Shown here: positions 6,948 through 13,992 of the stretch, piece by piece
How the letters are laid out: each line of letters starts with the position of its first letter
Position numbering within the stretch: the stretch's first letter is position 1
Source of the DNA: Chth-196 sp044370935
GTDB lineage: Bacteria; Verrucomicrobiota; Verrucomicrobiia; Chthoniobacterales; Chthoniobacteraceae
Reading direction: 5' to 3'
DNA: 22,614 bases
NCBI GenBank assembly: GCA_044370935.1
Contig: JBILUQ010000029.1
Location: forward strand, 1 to 22,614
Translations under genes and position numbers: made by a program
Notes under the pieces: model-generated
Seen by the model: the letters and a program-made list of their open reading frames with translations, nothing else
Database searches by the model: none
What the model was told of the DNA's origin: nothing

Positions 6948-7858
6948 GCCATTCAAGCCACGATTCGTTCCCACGCCCCCACAGCTACTTTGAAGCGACG
7001 GCAAGGCAGCGTATTTCACAGCTGCTCGACTCTGGGTCTTTCCGCGAATTTCTGCCGCCCGAAAACTCCCAGCCAAGCCCGCACCTCGCCACTTTTGATA
7101 TTCCGAGCGCCTTTGACGACGGGGTCATTATCGGCGAGGGCCGGGTCAACTCGCTTGACGTCCACGTTATCGCGCAGGAGGGACAGTTCATGGGGGGATC
7201 CGTTGGCGAAATTCACGGCGCGAAGATCGTCGGACTTTTGAAGCGTGCCGCTCGTGACAAACCTGCCGCGGTGCTTTTTCTGGCGGACTCCGGCGGGGTG
7301 CGTTTGCACGAGGCGAACGCGGGATTGATCGCAATCTCGGAGATTATGCGGGCCGTTCTGGACGCGCGGGCGGCGGGCGTTCCCGTGTTCGCGCTGATTG
7401 GCGGAAGTTGCGGCGCATTCGGCGGCATCGGTATTGTATCGCGCCTCTGTTCGGCGATTATTATTTCCGAGGAGGGGCGACTGGGATTATCGGGCCCGGA
7501 GGTGATCGAAACCGTGATGGGTGTGGAAGAGTTTGATTCGAAGGATCGCGCGCTGGTGTGGAGGGTGACGGGCGGGAAGCACCGGTATCTAATGGGCGAC
7601 TGCCATGTGCTGGTCGAGGACAGCGTTGCATCCTTTCGCGAAGCAGCGATGGATTTGTTAGCCGGATGGTGCGAACCCGAGCAGACCCTGGAGCTTTATC
7701 GCGCAGAGCAACAGCGCCTCGCCGGTCGGCTCAAAAATTTTGAAGGCATGCGCGACGGCCTGGAAGTTTGGGCAGCCATGAAAGTACCGGCTCCTGATCA
7801 GGTACCGATCATTTCAGCCCCGGAGATTATCGCTCTTCGCAAAACGCTATCGTTATGA
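6944..7858 (+). CDS. mdcD: Malonate decarboxylase beta subunit MdcD
   Basis: With MdcE this subunit forms the decarboxylase that turns malonyl-S-ACP into acetyl-S-ACP and CO2. It belongs to the crotonase/carboxyltransferase fold. Oxyanion-hole type glycine motifs are seen at SGG (residues 116-118, in ADSGGVRLHEAN) and GGSCGAFGGIGI (from residue 153). I chose ATG 6944 (MSHSSHDSF) because it overlaps the mdcC stop in ATGA and fits the family start. The frame runs further upstream but that part overlaps mdcC and is Arg/Pro-rich shadow sequence. The product is 304 aa, slightly longer than the Klebsiella protein. The stop overlaps the start of mdcE. Confidence 0.94.
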   Translation: MSHSSHDSFPRPHSYFEATARQRISQLLDSGSFREFLPPENSQPSPHLATFDIPSAFDDGVIIGEGRVNSLDVHVIAQEGQFMGGSVGEIHGAKIVGLLKRAARDKPAAVLFLADSGGVRLHEANAGLIAISEIMRAVLDARAAGVPVFALIGGSCGAFGGIGIVSRLCSAIIISEEGRLGLSGPEVIETVMGVEEFDSKDRALVWRVTGGKHRYLMGDCHVLVEDSVASFREAAMDLLAGWCEPEQTLELYRAEQQRLAGRLKNFEGMRDGLEVWAAMKVPAPDQVPIISAPEIIALRKTLSL

Positions 7859-8565
7859 ACCTCGCACCAGTTCTCGATCGCCTATTTCCCGCGGGGCACA
7901 GCGTGCTCGAACACAACGGGCGCCTCGCCGGTTCCGGCTCCACCAACAAGGCAACGGTGGCGGTTGTGGGCACCACAAACGCCGCATCCATCAGCCATGA
8001 AATCGCGCTTGGCCTTGCCGACTCAATTCTCCAGATCGTCGAGACGCAACCGCGCCAGGCCATCGTATTTCTTGTCGACACGCAGGGACAGGCACTGGCG
8101 CGCTCGGAGGAGCTATTGTGCCTGAACGCGAGCCTCGCGCACCTTGCGGGCTGCGTGAATCTCGCGAGAAGACTCGGGCACCCGACACTCAGTATCGTCA
8201 CAGGCGAAGCTGTGAGCGGCGGTTTCCTAGCCTTCGGTCTGATGGCCGACACAGTCTATGCGCTTTCATCTGCGCAGCTTCGCGTCATGGATTTGAAAGC
8301 GATGGCCCGCATCACAAAACTTCCGCATGAAACCCTCGTGCAGCTCGCGAAAGACCGTCCCGTGTTCGCCCCTGGCGCAGAGAACTATCAGCGCATGGGC
8401 GCAGTCGAGGCGCTTTGGAATGAACCAACGTCGAACCTTCTGGATTCGGCCCTAGCCGAAATCAACAACTGCGGAATCGCATCCGATCTCCGCATGACGG
8501 CCGGCTTTCAGCTCGGCGGACGCGCCCTTGCGCACGGGATCGCAGCCGCTGTTCTGGCCGAATAA
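7855..8565 (+). CDS. mdcE: Malonate decarboxylase gamma subunit MdcE
   Basis: This 236-aa protein is the partner of MdcD in the decarboxylase. The fold is carboxyltransferase-like; the conserved glycine motif GEAVSGGFLAFG lies at residues 117-128, preceded by FLVDTQGQALARSEELLCLN, a typical MdcE segment. The start overlaps the mdcD stop (ATGA), consistent with fixed stoichiometry. It is somewhat shorter than the roughly 266-residue Klebsiella MdcE. The TAA stop lies nine bases before mdcG. Confidence 0.93.
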   Translation: MNLAPVLDRLFPAGHSVLEHNGRLAGSGSTNKATVAVVGTTNAASISHEIALGLADSILQIVETQPRQAIVFLVDTQGQALARSEELLCLNASLAHLAGCVNLARRLGHPTLSIVTGEAVSGGFLAFGLMADTVYALSSAQLRVMDLKAMARITKLPHETLVQLAKDRPVFAPGAENYQRMGAVEALWNEPTSNLLDSALAEINNCGIASDLRMTAGFQLGGRALAHGIAAAVLAE

Positions 8566-8574
8566 ACAACCGCT

Positions 8575-9255
8575 ATGCGCAGGCACGATCTCGCAACCAT
8601 CAGACCCGGCGCCTCAATTCAGATTGAGTGCAATCAAATGGCGCAAGACGCCGAGGCAATCGTGCAGGATTGGATCGCAGGAGGGCTTCCACTGGTGGTC
8701 GCACGCCAAAGCCGCGGCCAAAACGGCGGGACTGATCGTATTGCAATGGGACTTACTCTGCCGCCAAACGAAGGCAGCCTGCGGATTGGATGCACTCTGC
8801 ATGCTGACGATATTCTGCAAGTTTGCCCGCCCACCCCGCTGCTCACCTGCATCCCAAGCCTTCCGCTGAACCTTGTCATGCCACTGCTCGCTCTTGCCGA
8901 AGATTTGCAGGTGATCGGCGTCGAAGCGCTGGTACACGGATCGCTTGCCTGGCAAACCATCAGCGGCCTGAATTATCTGCACGCCGGGTCCGATATCGAT
9001 CTACTATGTGAAGTCGATACGCCGGGGCAGCTTCACGAGTTGATCGCGATCCTCAAAAAACACAGCTCGCCTCTGGATCATCGCCTTGACGGTGAGATCC
9101 GATTTCCAGACGGATCCGCTGTTGCGTGGCTCGAATTGGCAAATGCGCTTCACGATCCCGCTGCTGAACTGCTCATCAAAGAAGACGCCGACGTTCGCAT
9201 GGTGCGAGTCGGTGATCTCGATGATTTTTTCGAGGAAAAAACGGATGCCTGCTAG
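8575..9255 (+). CDS. mdcG: Phosphoribosyl-dephospho-CoA transferase MdcG (holo-ACP synthase)
   Basis: MdcG attaches the prosthetic group made by MdcB to the serine of MdcC. It is a nucleotidyltransferase-fold enzyme; the signature HGSLAWQ followed by GSDIDLL is visible, with the metal-binding aspartates at 140 and 142 (equivalent to the essential Asp pair known in Klebsiella MdcG). The N-terminal part contains QDWIAGGLPLVVARQ, also typical. The 226-aa product is near usual length. The mdcB start lies inside its last codons. Confidence 0.92.
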   Translation: MRRHDLATIRPGASIQIECNQMAQDAEAIVQDWIAGGLPLVVARQSRGQNGGTDRIAMGLTLPPNEGSLRIGCTLHADDILQVCPPTPLLTCIPSLPLNLVMPLLALAEDLQVIGVEALVHGSLAWQTISGLNYLHAGSDIDLLCEVDTPGQLHELIAILKKHSSPLDHRLDGEIRFPDGSAVAWLELANALHDPAAELLIKEDADVRMVRVGDLDDFFEEKTDAC

Positions 9256-10153
9256 CCTACTTCCAACCATGAATCAAACAGCGGCGCTCGATTTCCGCGG
9301 TGACCCTTTTTCAATCGAACAGTCGATTGGAGCTCTTGCGCTGGAGGCCTTGACTCGCGAGGTCATGCTTGCGCCAAAGCCTGGACTGGTTAGTCCTGCG
9401 GATTGCGGGAGCCATACGGACATGGATTTGCAAACCTTCCAAAGAAGTCTCACCGCTCTTGAGAGCTACTTCCCGCAGATTGCGGCGCTTGGGATGGCTG
9501 ACGTAAAGTTCGAGACGCTGCGCGAATGCGGGCTTGCGGCGGAGGAGCGCATGCTGGCTGCCACAGGCGGAGTGAACACACACCGAGGCGCAATCTTCAG
9601 CATCGGGTTGCTTGCGGCAGCGGCGGGAAGCCTCGCGGCACAAAGGGCGCGGATTACCGCGGACAATGTCTGCGCCGCGGTTACGAGCAGATACGGACCG
9701 TCCGTCGTCAAGTATGCAGATGCAACACAAACTGCGTGCGGCCCGCATTTGAATCCGCATCGCGAACTCTTTGGGGCGCGCGCCGAGGCCTGCGCGGGTT
9801 TTCCCATCGCTCTGCGTATCGGACTGCCGGTGTATCGATTTACACTGCGCAAAACCGGCTCCGGCGAGCTTGCGGCGATGCAGAGTCTATTCGCCATCAT
9901 GTCGCAACTCGACGATACAAATCTGCTGAGACGGGGAGGCGATGCGGGCTTGAAGTTTGCGAAAACGAGCGCGGCGGATTTTTTGCTCCGTGGCGGGGTT
10001 TTTTCTAAAGATTGGCCGGGATTTGCCCAACAACTTCACGGGCAATTTGTGAGCCGGAATCTCAGTCCTGGCGGCAGTGCGGACCTTCTGGGTGTGACTT
10101 TGTTTTTAGATGGTCTTGACCGGTTATCCGATGCGACTTGCACTTTTATTTAG
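9245..10153 (+). CDS. mdcB: Triphosphoribosyl-dephospho-CoA synthase MdcB
   Basis: MdcB (CitG family) joins ATP and dephospho-CoA to give the precursor of the MdcC prosthetic group, releasing adenine. Family motifs are APKPGLVSP (residues 43-51), CGSHTDMD, and GGVNTHRGAIFSIGLLAAAAG beginning at residue 108. I favour ATG 9245 because GAGG lies nine bases upstream and the start overlaps the mdcG stop; ATG 9269 (MNQTAAL) would shorten the protein by eight residues and has no ribosome site. The protein is 302 aa. The stop overlaps mdcH by 23 bases. Confidence 0.92.
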   Translation: MPASLLPTMNQTAALDFRGDPFSIEQSIGALALEALTREVMLAPKPGLVSPADCGSHTDMDLQTFQRSLTALESYFPQIAALGMADVKFETLRECGLAAEERMLAATGGVNTHRGAIFSIGLLAAAAGSLAAQRARITADNVCAAVTSRYGPSVVKYADATQTACGPHLNPHRELFGARAEACAGFPIALRIGLPVYRFTLRKTGSGELAAMQSLFAIMSQLDDTNLLRRGGDAGLKFAKTSAADFLLRGGVFSKDWPGFAQQLHGQFVSRNLSPGGSADLLGVTLFLDGLDRLSDATCTFI

Positions 10154-11042
10154 CGGTCAGGGAGACCAGCAGCCCTCGCATTTCGAACGGTTGCAAAGAG
10201 AGGCGACTCCCGAAATAAGCGCAGTACTCGCGCGCGTAATCCCGCACGCGTGGAGCGCTGACAAGATTTCCATTGCCGAGCTTCAGGTCAACCGGGTCGC
10301 GCAGCCTTTTATTTTTGCGCATCAAACGAGTCTTTGGACGCAGTTGTCTGCGGCGCTTTCCGCGCCGGTGTGCGTTGCTGGTTATTCGGTTGGCGAGGTT
10401 GCGGCGTGTTGTGCTGCGGGATGTTTTTCGTTTGAGCAGGGAATTGATCTCGCAGCCCAAAGAGCTGCTTACATGGACGCGTGCGTATCGTCGCAGTCCG
10501 GACTGTTGGCAGTGCGCGGGCTCACGGCCGACGCTTGCAAAGCGATTGCTTTGCGGTGTGGTGTGGAAATATCGATCCGCAATGCAGCCGCGCATTTTGT
10601 TTTTGGCGGCGATGCTTCAAAGCTGGAGGAGGCTGCGCACGTGGCCGAGTCCATGGGTGCTGCCCGGGTGCGAATGCTTGGAGTGACGACCCCGTCTCAC
10701 ACGTCCTGCCTGGCCGACGCGCGCGCCCGCTTCTCAAAACGTCTCGAGCCATTCCGGGCCGGACCGCTTCGTGTTCCGGTGGTCAGCGCCGTGGACGGGA
10801 AAATCTCCAGAACCGCTGCCGAGGCTACTGACCGGCTTGCATTACAGATCAGCACCCGCATGGACTGGGACGCCTGCCTCGACGCGGTCCTTGAAATGCA
10901 GCCAGAGATGGTGCTGGAAATCGGCCCTGGGCGCGCCCTGGCTCGAATGTGGGACGAGCGGCGGACCGGGGTTCCGGCACGGGCAGCAGACGACTTTCGC
11001 AGCGTCCAGGGGATCCTGGAGTGGGTGCTTCGGCAGGCGTGA
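10131..11042 (+). CDS. mdcH: Malonyl-CoA:ACP transacylase MdcH
   Basis: MdcH primes the decarboxylase by moving malonyl from malonyl-CoA to the carrier MdcC. It has the FabD-type acyltransferase layout: LLFSGQGDQ at the N terminus, GYSVGE with nucleophile Ser86, the catalytic His190 in TTPSHTSCL, and the C-terminal EIGPGRALARM. The start at ATG 10131 (MRLALLFSGQG) fits the family; an earlier GTG/ATG at 10110 adds seven residues unlike the family. It overlaps mdcB by 23 bp and is the last gene of the operon. No clear intrinsic terminator is visible after it. The product is 303 aa. Confidence 0.92.
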   Translation: MRLALLFSGQGDQQPSHFERLQREATPEISAVLARVIPHAWSADKISIAELQVNRVAQPFIFAHQTSLWTQLSAALSAPVCVAGYSVGEVAACCAAGCFSFEQGIDLAAQRAAYMDACVSSQSGLLAVRGLTADACKAIALRCGVEISIRNAAAHFVFGGDASKLEEAAHVAESMGAARVRMLGVTTPSHTSCLADARARFSKRLEPFRAGPLRVPVVSAVDGKISRTAAEATDRLALQISTRMDWDACLDAVLEMQPEMVLEIGPGRALARMWDERRTGVPARAADDFRSVQGILEWVLRQA

Positions 11043-11487
11043 GGCTCGGGCCAATGGACCGTAAAACATAGAGGCTCGGATCCAACAGCTGGCAAATTCA
11101 GCCGCTGCCCCCAAATCGCCACAACAACGGCGAACCATTTTCTTTCAATCTGACCGCTGATTCAGCGGTGCCGGAAATAGTCTCGCGAACGTCGCCATCC
11201 TGGCGGTTTCCGTTCAATACTTGGGAGGACACCTCAGATTGAGAGAGCGTTAAGCCTACTACAGGGGGCTCTATTTGAGAGATCGAGGCGCTTCGCTCAT
11301 TTTTGTGGTGATCGGGGATGCGTAGTTTTGCGGCTGTGAAATAGAACGTACCGAGCAGGCTATCGGTCGACCGGAACCCTCCGGCCTTTCGTTTGACGGC
11401 TGGGGAAACGTTATCGAGGACTTCCGGAAACGTGTTGGTCGTTTTGTGTATCCAGTGATCAGGCATTCCCTCAATGCGAGTGGGGAA
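11043..11487. other. Non-coding stretch after the malonate operon, possible decayed transposase fragment
   Basis: No convincing intact gene is seen. A nine-base direct repeat (GAGGCTCGG) occurs at 11041 and 11071. On the minus strand, bases about 11466-11390 read HWIHKTTN followed by SPAVKRKAGG, which resembles the HW-HKT-N...P-KR segment of IS256-family transposases, but the following residues do not match. This is a weak call; it may be chance or a very old remnant. Confidence 0.25.
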
Positions 11488-11501
11488 AAGTGCCTGTCCC
11501 C
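11488..11501 (-). repeat. 14-bp motif, right-type copy 1
   Basis: Plus strand AAGTGCCTGTCCCC; minus strand GGGGACAGGCACTT. It is followed by AGTAC, as is the copy at 11702. Three CGTGCTCCC repeats follow at 11506, 11529 and 11545. Confidence 0.7.
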
Positions 11502-11554
11502 AGTACGTGCTCCCTGGTTGATTAAAAGCGTGCTCCCCGGGCAGCGTGCTCCCC

Positions 11555-11715
11555 GGGGACAGACACTTGCCCCCCGCTGCCCCCTCGCTGGGAGCGCGCA
11601 GCCCCAGCTGCGCTTACACCAGATGGACCCAAGGCCACTGTAAGTCAGTTAGCTGACGCCCACCTGTACCAACACAACATCATCAAAATGGACGCTAGGA
11701 GAAGTGCCTGTCCCC
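11555..11715 (+). repeat. ~160-bp repeat unit, copy A, bracketed by left and right 14-bp motifs
   Basis: The unit starts with GGGGACAGACACTT (11555-11568) and ends with AAGTGCCTGTCCCC (11702-11715). The inside holds a 25-bp palindromic core (11589-11613) and a second small stem GTCAG-TTAG-CTGAC (11644-11657). A near-identical copy lies at 13364-13522, with about four substitutions and two small length changes by eye. There is no coding potential. Four copies of CCCAGTAC occur around the unit (11499, 11713, 11722, 11735). It looks like a non-autonomous mobile or REP-like element. Confidence 0.75.
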
Positions 11716-11844
11716 AGTACACCCAGTACACGCCCCCAGTACCCGCTCCGCGGTTTCGATTCTGACTCGGCTCCGGCTCTTCTGGTTGATTCGCTTGGCC
11801 GTCGGAGCCTTGGGCGCGGTGATCGGTCTGAGTGTCTATTGGAT

Positions 11845-12303
11845 TTATTTTTTCCGGAACAACCGGATCCAGGCCGGGAAGGAAGTGACCACCAGAGCCG
11901 TTCCGAGGAGTCCGAGTAGACTGGGGAGTTCTGCATTGAAACTGAACACGCACCACGCGGTCACTATCCAGAAAAAGAGATTGCCGGAAGCCACCGCGTA
12001 AACCCACGAGGCAAAGCGGTGTTGATCCCGGAAAAAATTCATCTCCCGGATCGGGGGAGTGTCCTGGGTGTTTTTCAAAACCAAGCGCAGAAAAACAACG
12101 GGGCTGAGATTCAGCGCGATGATTCCCACCGCCCAAAGCCACAAAGCCCGGAGATCGTCCGTGTATTGGTGAAGGAACCAAGTGGCAGTGAGGGTCGCAA
12201 GCACATTACCCGTGGCTCCTGCGTAGATCACCAAGGGGAATTGGCCCATGTCTTCCAGGGCGTTCATTTCATGCAATCGCTTGGCGGGAGTGGGGGAATT
12301 CAT
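11845..12303 (-). CDS. Small integral membrane protein, unknown family
   Basis: The 152-aa product starts at ATG 12303 (MNSPTPAKRL). About four membrane segments are predicted by eye, near residues 22-44, 52-75, 98-120 and 126-147, with a positively charged C-terminal end (RLFRKK). I do not recognise the family and see no catalytic motif. A start at 12345 would add 14 residues, but these derive from the sequence near a tandem repeat and look non-coding. It stands alone in the repeat-rich mosaic, opposite in direction to the flanking vapBC pair, so no operon context helps. The hydrophobic pattern makes a real gene likely. Confidence 0.65.
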   Translation of the reverse strand: MNSPTPAKRLHEMNALEDMGQFPLVIYAGATGNVLATLTATWFLHQYTDDLRALWLWAVGIIALNLSPVVFLRLVLKNTQDTPPIREMNFFRDQHRFASWVYAVASGNLFFWIVTAWCVFSFNAELPSLLGLLGTALVVTSFPAWIRLFRKK

Positions 12304-12354
12304 GACGCCACAATCTGGCACGCCTTTTGATTTGTGCGAGTCCATCGGTGCAAA

Positions 12355-12399
12355 AGCAAAGTGCCAAGGGACAGTGCCAAGGGACAGTCACCCTTTGCT
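12355..12399. repeat. Tandem 13-bp repeat inside an inverted repeat
   Basis: GTGCCAAGGGACA occurs twice in tandem (12361-12373 and 12374-12386). It is flanked by AGCAAAG (12355) and CTTTGCT (12393-12399), a perfect inverted pair, so the segment may fold. Its GGGACAG part recalls the 14-bp motif of this region. Confidence 0.6.
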
Positions 12400-12463
12400 T
12401 CGTCACTCTTTCCTTTTCATTCGCCTCCCTACGTTGACCACCTTTAAACGGTTTCAACAAATT

Positions 12464-12501
12464 GCCTGTCCCTTAACCTCTCAGCCTGTCCCTTAACCTC
12501 T
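12464..12501. repeat. Tandem 20-bp repeat, nearly two copies
   Basis: GCCTGTCCCTTAACCTCT is repeated with a 20-base period (12464-12481 and 12484-12501). Its CTGTCCCTT is the inverse of AAGGGACAG in the tandem repeat at 12361, so the two arrays face each other across about 77 bases. No gene lies between them. Confidence 0.6.
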
Positions 12502-12587
12502 AACCTAGTGCTAACCTGGCGCGAGCTCGCACAGGACTCAGCGGGCCTCCCATTGCAGGCAATTGAATGGCTGATTTCCGAGGCCGC

Positions 12588-12616
12588 TTGACGCGCTCCC
12601 GTAAAACCATATGGTT
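12588..12616 (+). promoter_or_regulatory. vapBC promoter with palindromic operator
   Basis: TTGACG (12588-12593) and TATGGT (12610-12615) with a 16-base spacer form a plausible promoter. The perfect palindrome AACCATATGGTT (12605-12616) covers the -10 box, and a second CCATATG follows at 12619. VapB proteins usually repress their own operon at such palindromes. Transcription would begin about at the ATG at 12623, implying a leaderless message. Confidence 0.45.
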
Positions 12617-12622
12617 ACCCAT

Positions 12623-12865
12623 ATGAAAACAACGCTCGATCTTCCGGATGACTTATTGATCGAAGCCAAAGCCATAGCCGCACGGCGGCGAATCTCTCTC
12701 AAGGCAATGGTTGAACACGCGTTGCGTCGTGAAATTGAACCCTCTACTCATTCGCAAAACACCCCCTTCGTCCGTGGCGAGGATGGAGTGCTGCGCCTTC
12801 CCCGCCGCGGAGCCCACGTGACCACCGAGTTGGTTCGTCAACTCATGGACGAGGAAGGAATCTGA
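12623..12865 (+). CDS. vapB: VapB-type antitoxin
   Basis: The 80-aa protein begins MKTTLDLPDDLLIEAKAIAA, a ribbon-helix-helix DNA-binding start typical of small VapB antitoxins. Residues 1-45 form the DNA-binding part; the C-terminal tail (LVRQLMDEEGI) would wrap the toxin. I chose ATG 12623 because the family begins with MKTTL; the ATG at 12611 lies inside the palindromic operator. The stop is three bases before the toxin start. Expected roles are to neutralise VapC and repress the operon together with it. Confidence 0.85.
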   Translation: MKTTLDLPDDLLIEAKAIAARRRISLKAMVEHALRREIEPSTHSQNTPFVRGEDGVLRLPRRGAHVTTELVRQLMDEEGI

Positions 12866-12868
12866 CCC

Positions 12869-13291
12869 ATGCATCTACTTGATATTAATGTGCTGATTGC
12901 GATGGCGGATCTCGACCACGAGCACCACCAGACGGTGGAGGCCTTCTTCCAAAAACATGGCCGCGATGGCTGGGCAACTTGCCCATTGGTTGAAAACGGC
13001 TTCATACGCATTTTCGGGCATGCGAAATACCCTCAAGGGCCCGGTTCCACCCAAGGCGCCCGCATGGTATTGCGAGAACTTCTTGCCCGTCCTGGCCACC
13101 AATTTTGGCCCGATGCCGTTTCACTAACCGATGCGGCATCCTGTCGCGAACTGCCGGGCTGCCGTGATTTGACAGATTACTATCTACTTGCCTTGGCCAT
13201 TCACCACGATTCCCGACTGGTTACTCTTGATAAACGTATCGACCCGGGATTGTTGCCAAATGGTCCAGCGGCGTTCTTTGCACTTTCCTGA
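12869..13291 (+). CDS. vapC: VapC-type PIN-domain toxin (ribonuclease)
   Basis: This 140-aa PIN-domain protein has the expected acidic metal-binding residues: Asp5 (LLDINVLIA), Glu42 (VENGFIRI), Asp103 (TDYYLLALA) and Asp121 (LVTLDKRID). VapC toxins are Mg-dependent endoribonucleases, many cutting tRNA or rRNA. The gene follows vapB by three bases in an operon. All acidic residues are intact, so the toxin is predicted active. It sits between the two copies of the ~160-bp unit; toxin-antitoxin pairs are common in such accessory tracts. Confidence 0.88.
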   Translation: MHLLDINVLIAMADLDHEHHQTVEAFFQKHGRDGWATCPLVENGFIRIFGHAKYPQGPGSTQGARMVLRELLARPGHQFWPDAVSLTDAASCRELPGCRDLTDYYLLALAIHHDSRLVTLDKRIDPGLLPNGPAAFFALS

Positions 13292-13363
13292 CTGTTGGAT
13301 GATGCAGGGTAGTCACACAAAGATCAGACTCGCGGCTCTTCGCTATTTTTGGCGAGTAGCCCC

Positions 13364-13522
13364 GGGGACAGACACTTGCCCCCCTGCTGGGAGCGCGCAG
13401 CCCCAGCTGCGCTCACACCAGATGGACCCAAGGCCACTGTAAGTCAGGTAGCTGACGCCCACCTGCACCAACACAACATTATCAAAATGGACGCTAGGAG
13501 AAGAGGAGAAGTGCCTGTCCCC
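13364..13522 (+). repeat. ~160-bp repeat unit, copy B, bracketed by left and right 14-bp motifs
   Basis: The unit starts with GGGGACAGACACTT (13364-13377) and ends with AAGTGCCTGTCCCC (13509-13522). The inside matches copy A at 11555-11715 nearly throughout: it lacks about ten bases after the left motif, has a duplicated AGGAGAAG-like stretch before the right motif, and differs at four single bases by eye. The small stem is GTCAG-GTAG-CTGAC here. The 25-bp palindromic core is at 13388-13412. Confidence 0.75.
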
Positions 13523-13592
13523 GGCATCGCCCGGCACTTCGGAAGAATTCTTAAGCGGTCGCCGAGAACTGGTCCCGTCGTGCCCCGACTGG

Positions 13593-13870
13593 TCATAAAG
13601 CTTTCGCGATGGCTGCAGCTAACAAATCAGCCGCGGGCGGATGAAAACGGAAGCATAGTTCTGGCTCCACCAATTCAAGTTCCATCAAAGACAGCGCATC
13701 TGATTCATCGCGCACCACGTCCACGCGGGCATAGAGCGGTGTCTGTGAACACGCTGCCACAGCGTGCTCAGCGAACTCTGTTTCGTCTACCGTCGGCGTA
13801 TGCGCCTGCACGGTGCCTCCGTGGTCGTCTTGCACTCTAAAATCACCTGCCTTTGCGACCTTTCGTAAAT
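13593..13870 (-). pseudogene. C-terminal fragment of an ATP-grasp protein
   Basis: Read on the minus strand, RKVAKAGDFRVQDDHGG, then LYARVDVVRD, then LMELELVEPELCFRF match the C-terminal third of ATP-grasp ligases of the RimK/glutathione-synthetase-like group (order GDFRVQ...HGG...LYARVD...LMELEL-EP). The frame ends in a natural stop at 13593. The N-terminal part is missing: similarity stops about ten bases from the 14-bp motif copy at 13880-13893, and beyond it the frame is unrelated. The reading frame is intact over the fragment, suggesting recent loss. It could be expressed only from an out-of-context start at 13928. Confidence 0.7.
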
Positions 13871-13879
13871 GCAAGCGCC

Positions 13880-13893
13880 GGGGACAGACAATT
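13880..13893 (+). repeat. 14-bp motif, left-type variant (CAATT form)
   Basis: GGGGACAGACAATT differs by one base from the left-type motif. With its flank AGCGCCG...CCC it resembles the degenerate copy at 14895-14908 (GAGGACACACAATT), so a sub-family exists. It separates the truncated ATP-grasp fragment from the following secreted-protein gene. Confidence 0.6.
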
Positions 13894-13992
13894 CCCCTTC
13901 TTCGCCTTTCACAAATGCTTGAGGGCATAGGGTCGTACGGGATTAAAATAGGGGCTGCCTAATCCGAGCTTGGTTAGGGCAAAGTTGGACGA

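Noticed and set aside
2082..11042. Sodium-pumping, biotin-dependent malonate decarboxylase (Mad system)
   Set aside because: No MadB-like membrane decarboxylase, biotin carrier or biotin-protein ligase is encoded; the genes match the soluble Mdc enzyme. Only the carrier MadLM is shared.
11645..12181. 178-codon minus-strand open frame
   Set aside because: It overlaps the membrane protein gene in another frame, runs into the repeat unit, and its second half is a translation of repeats.
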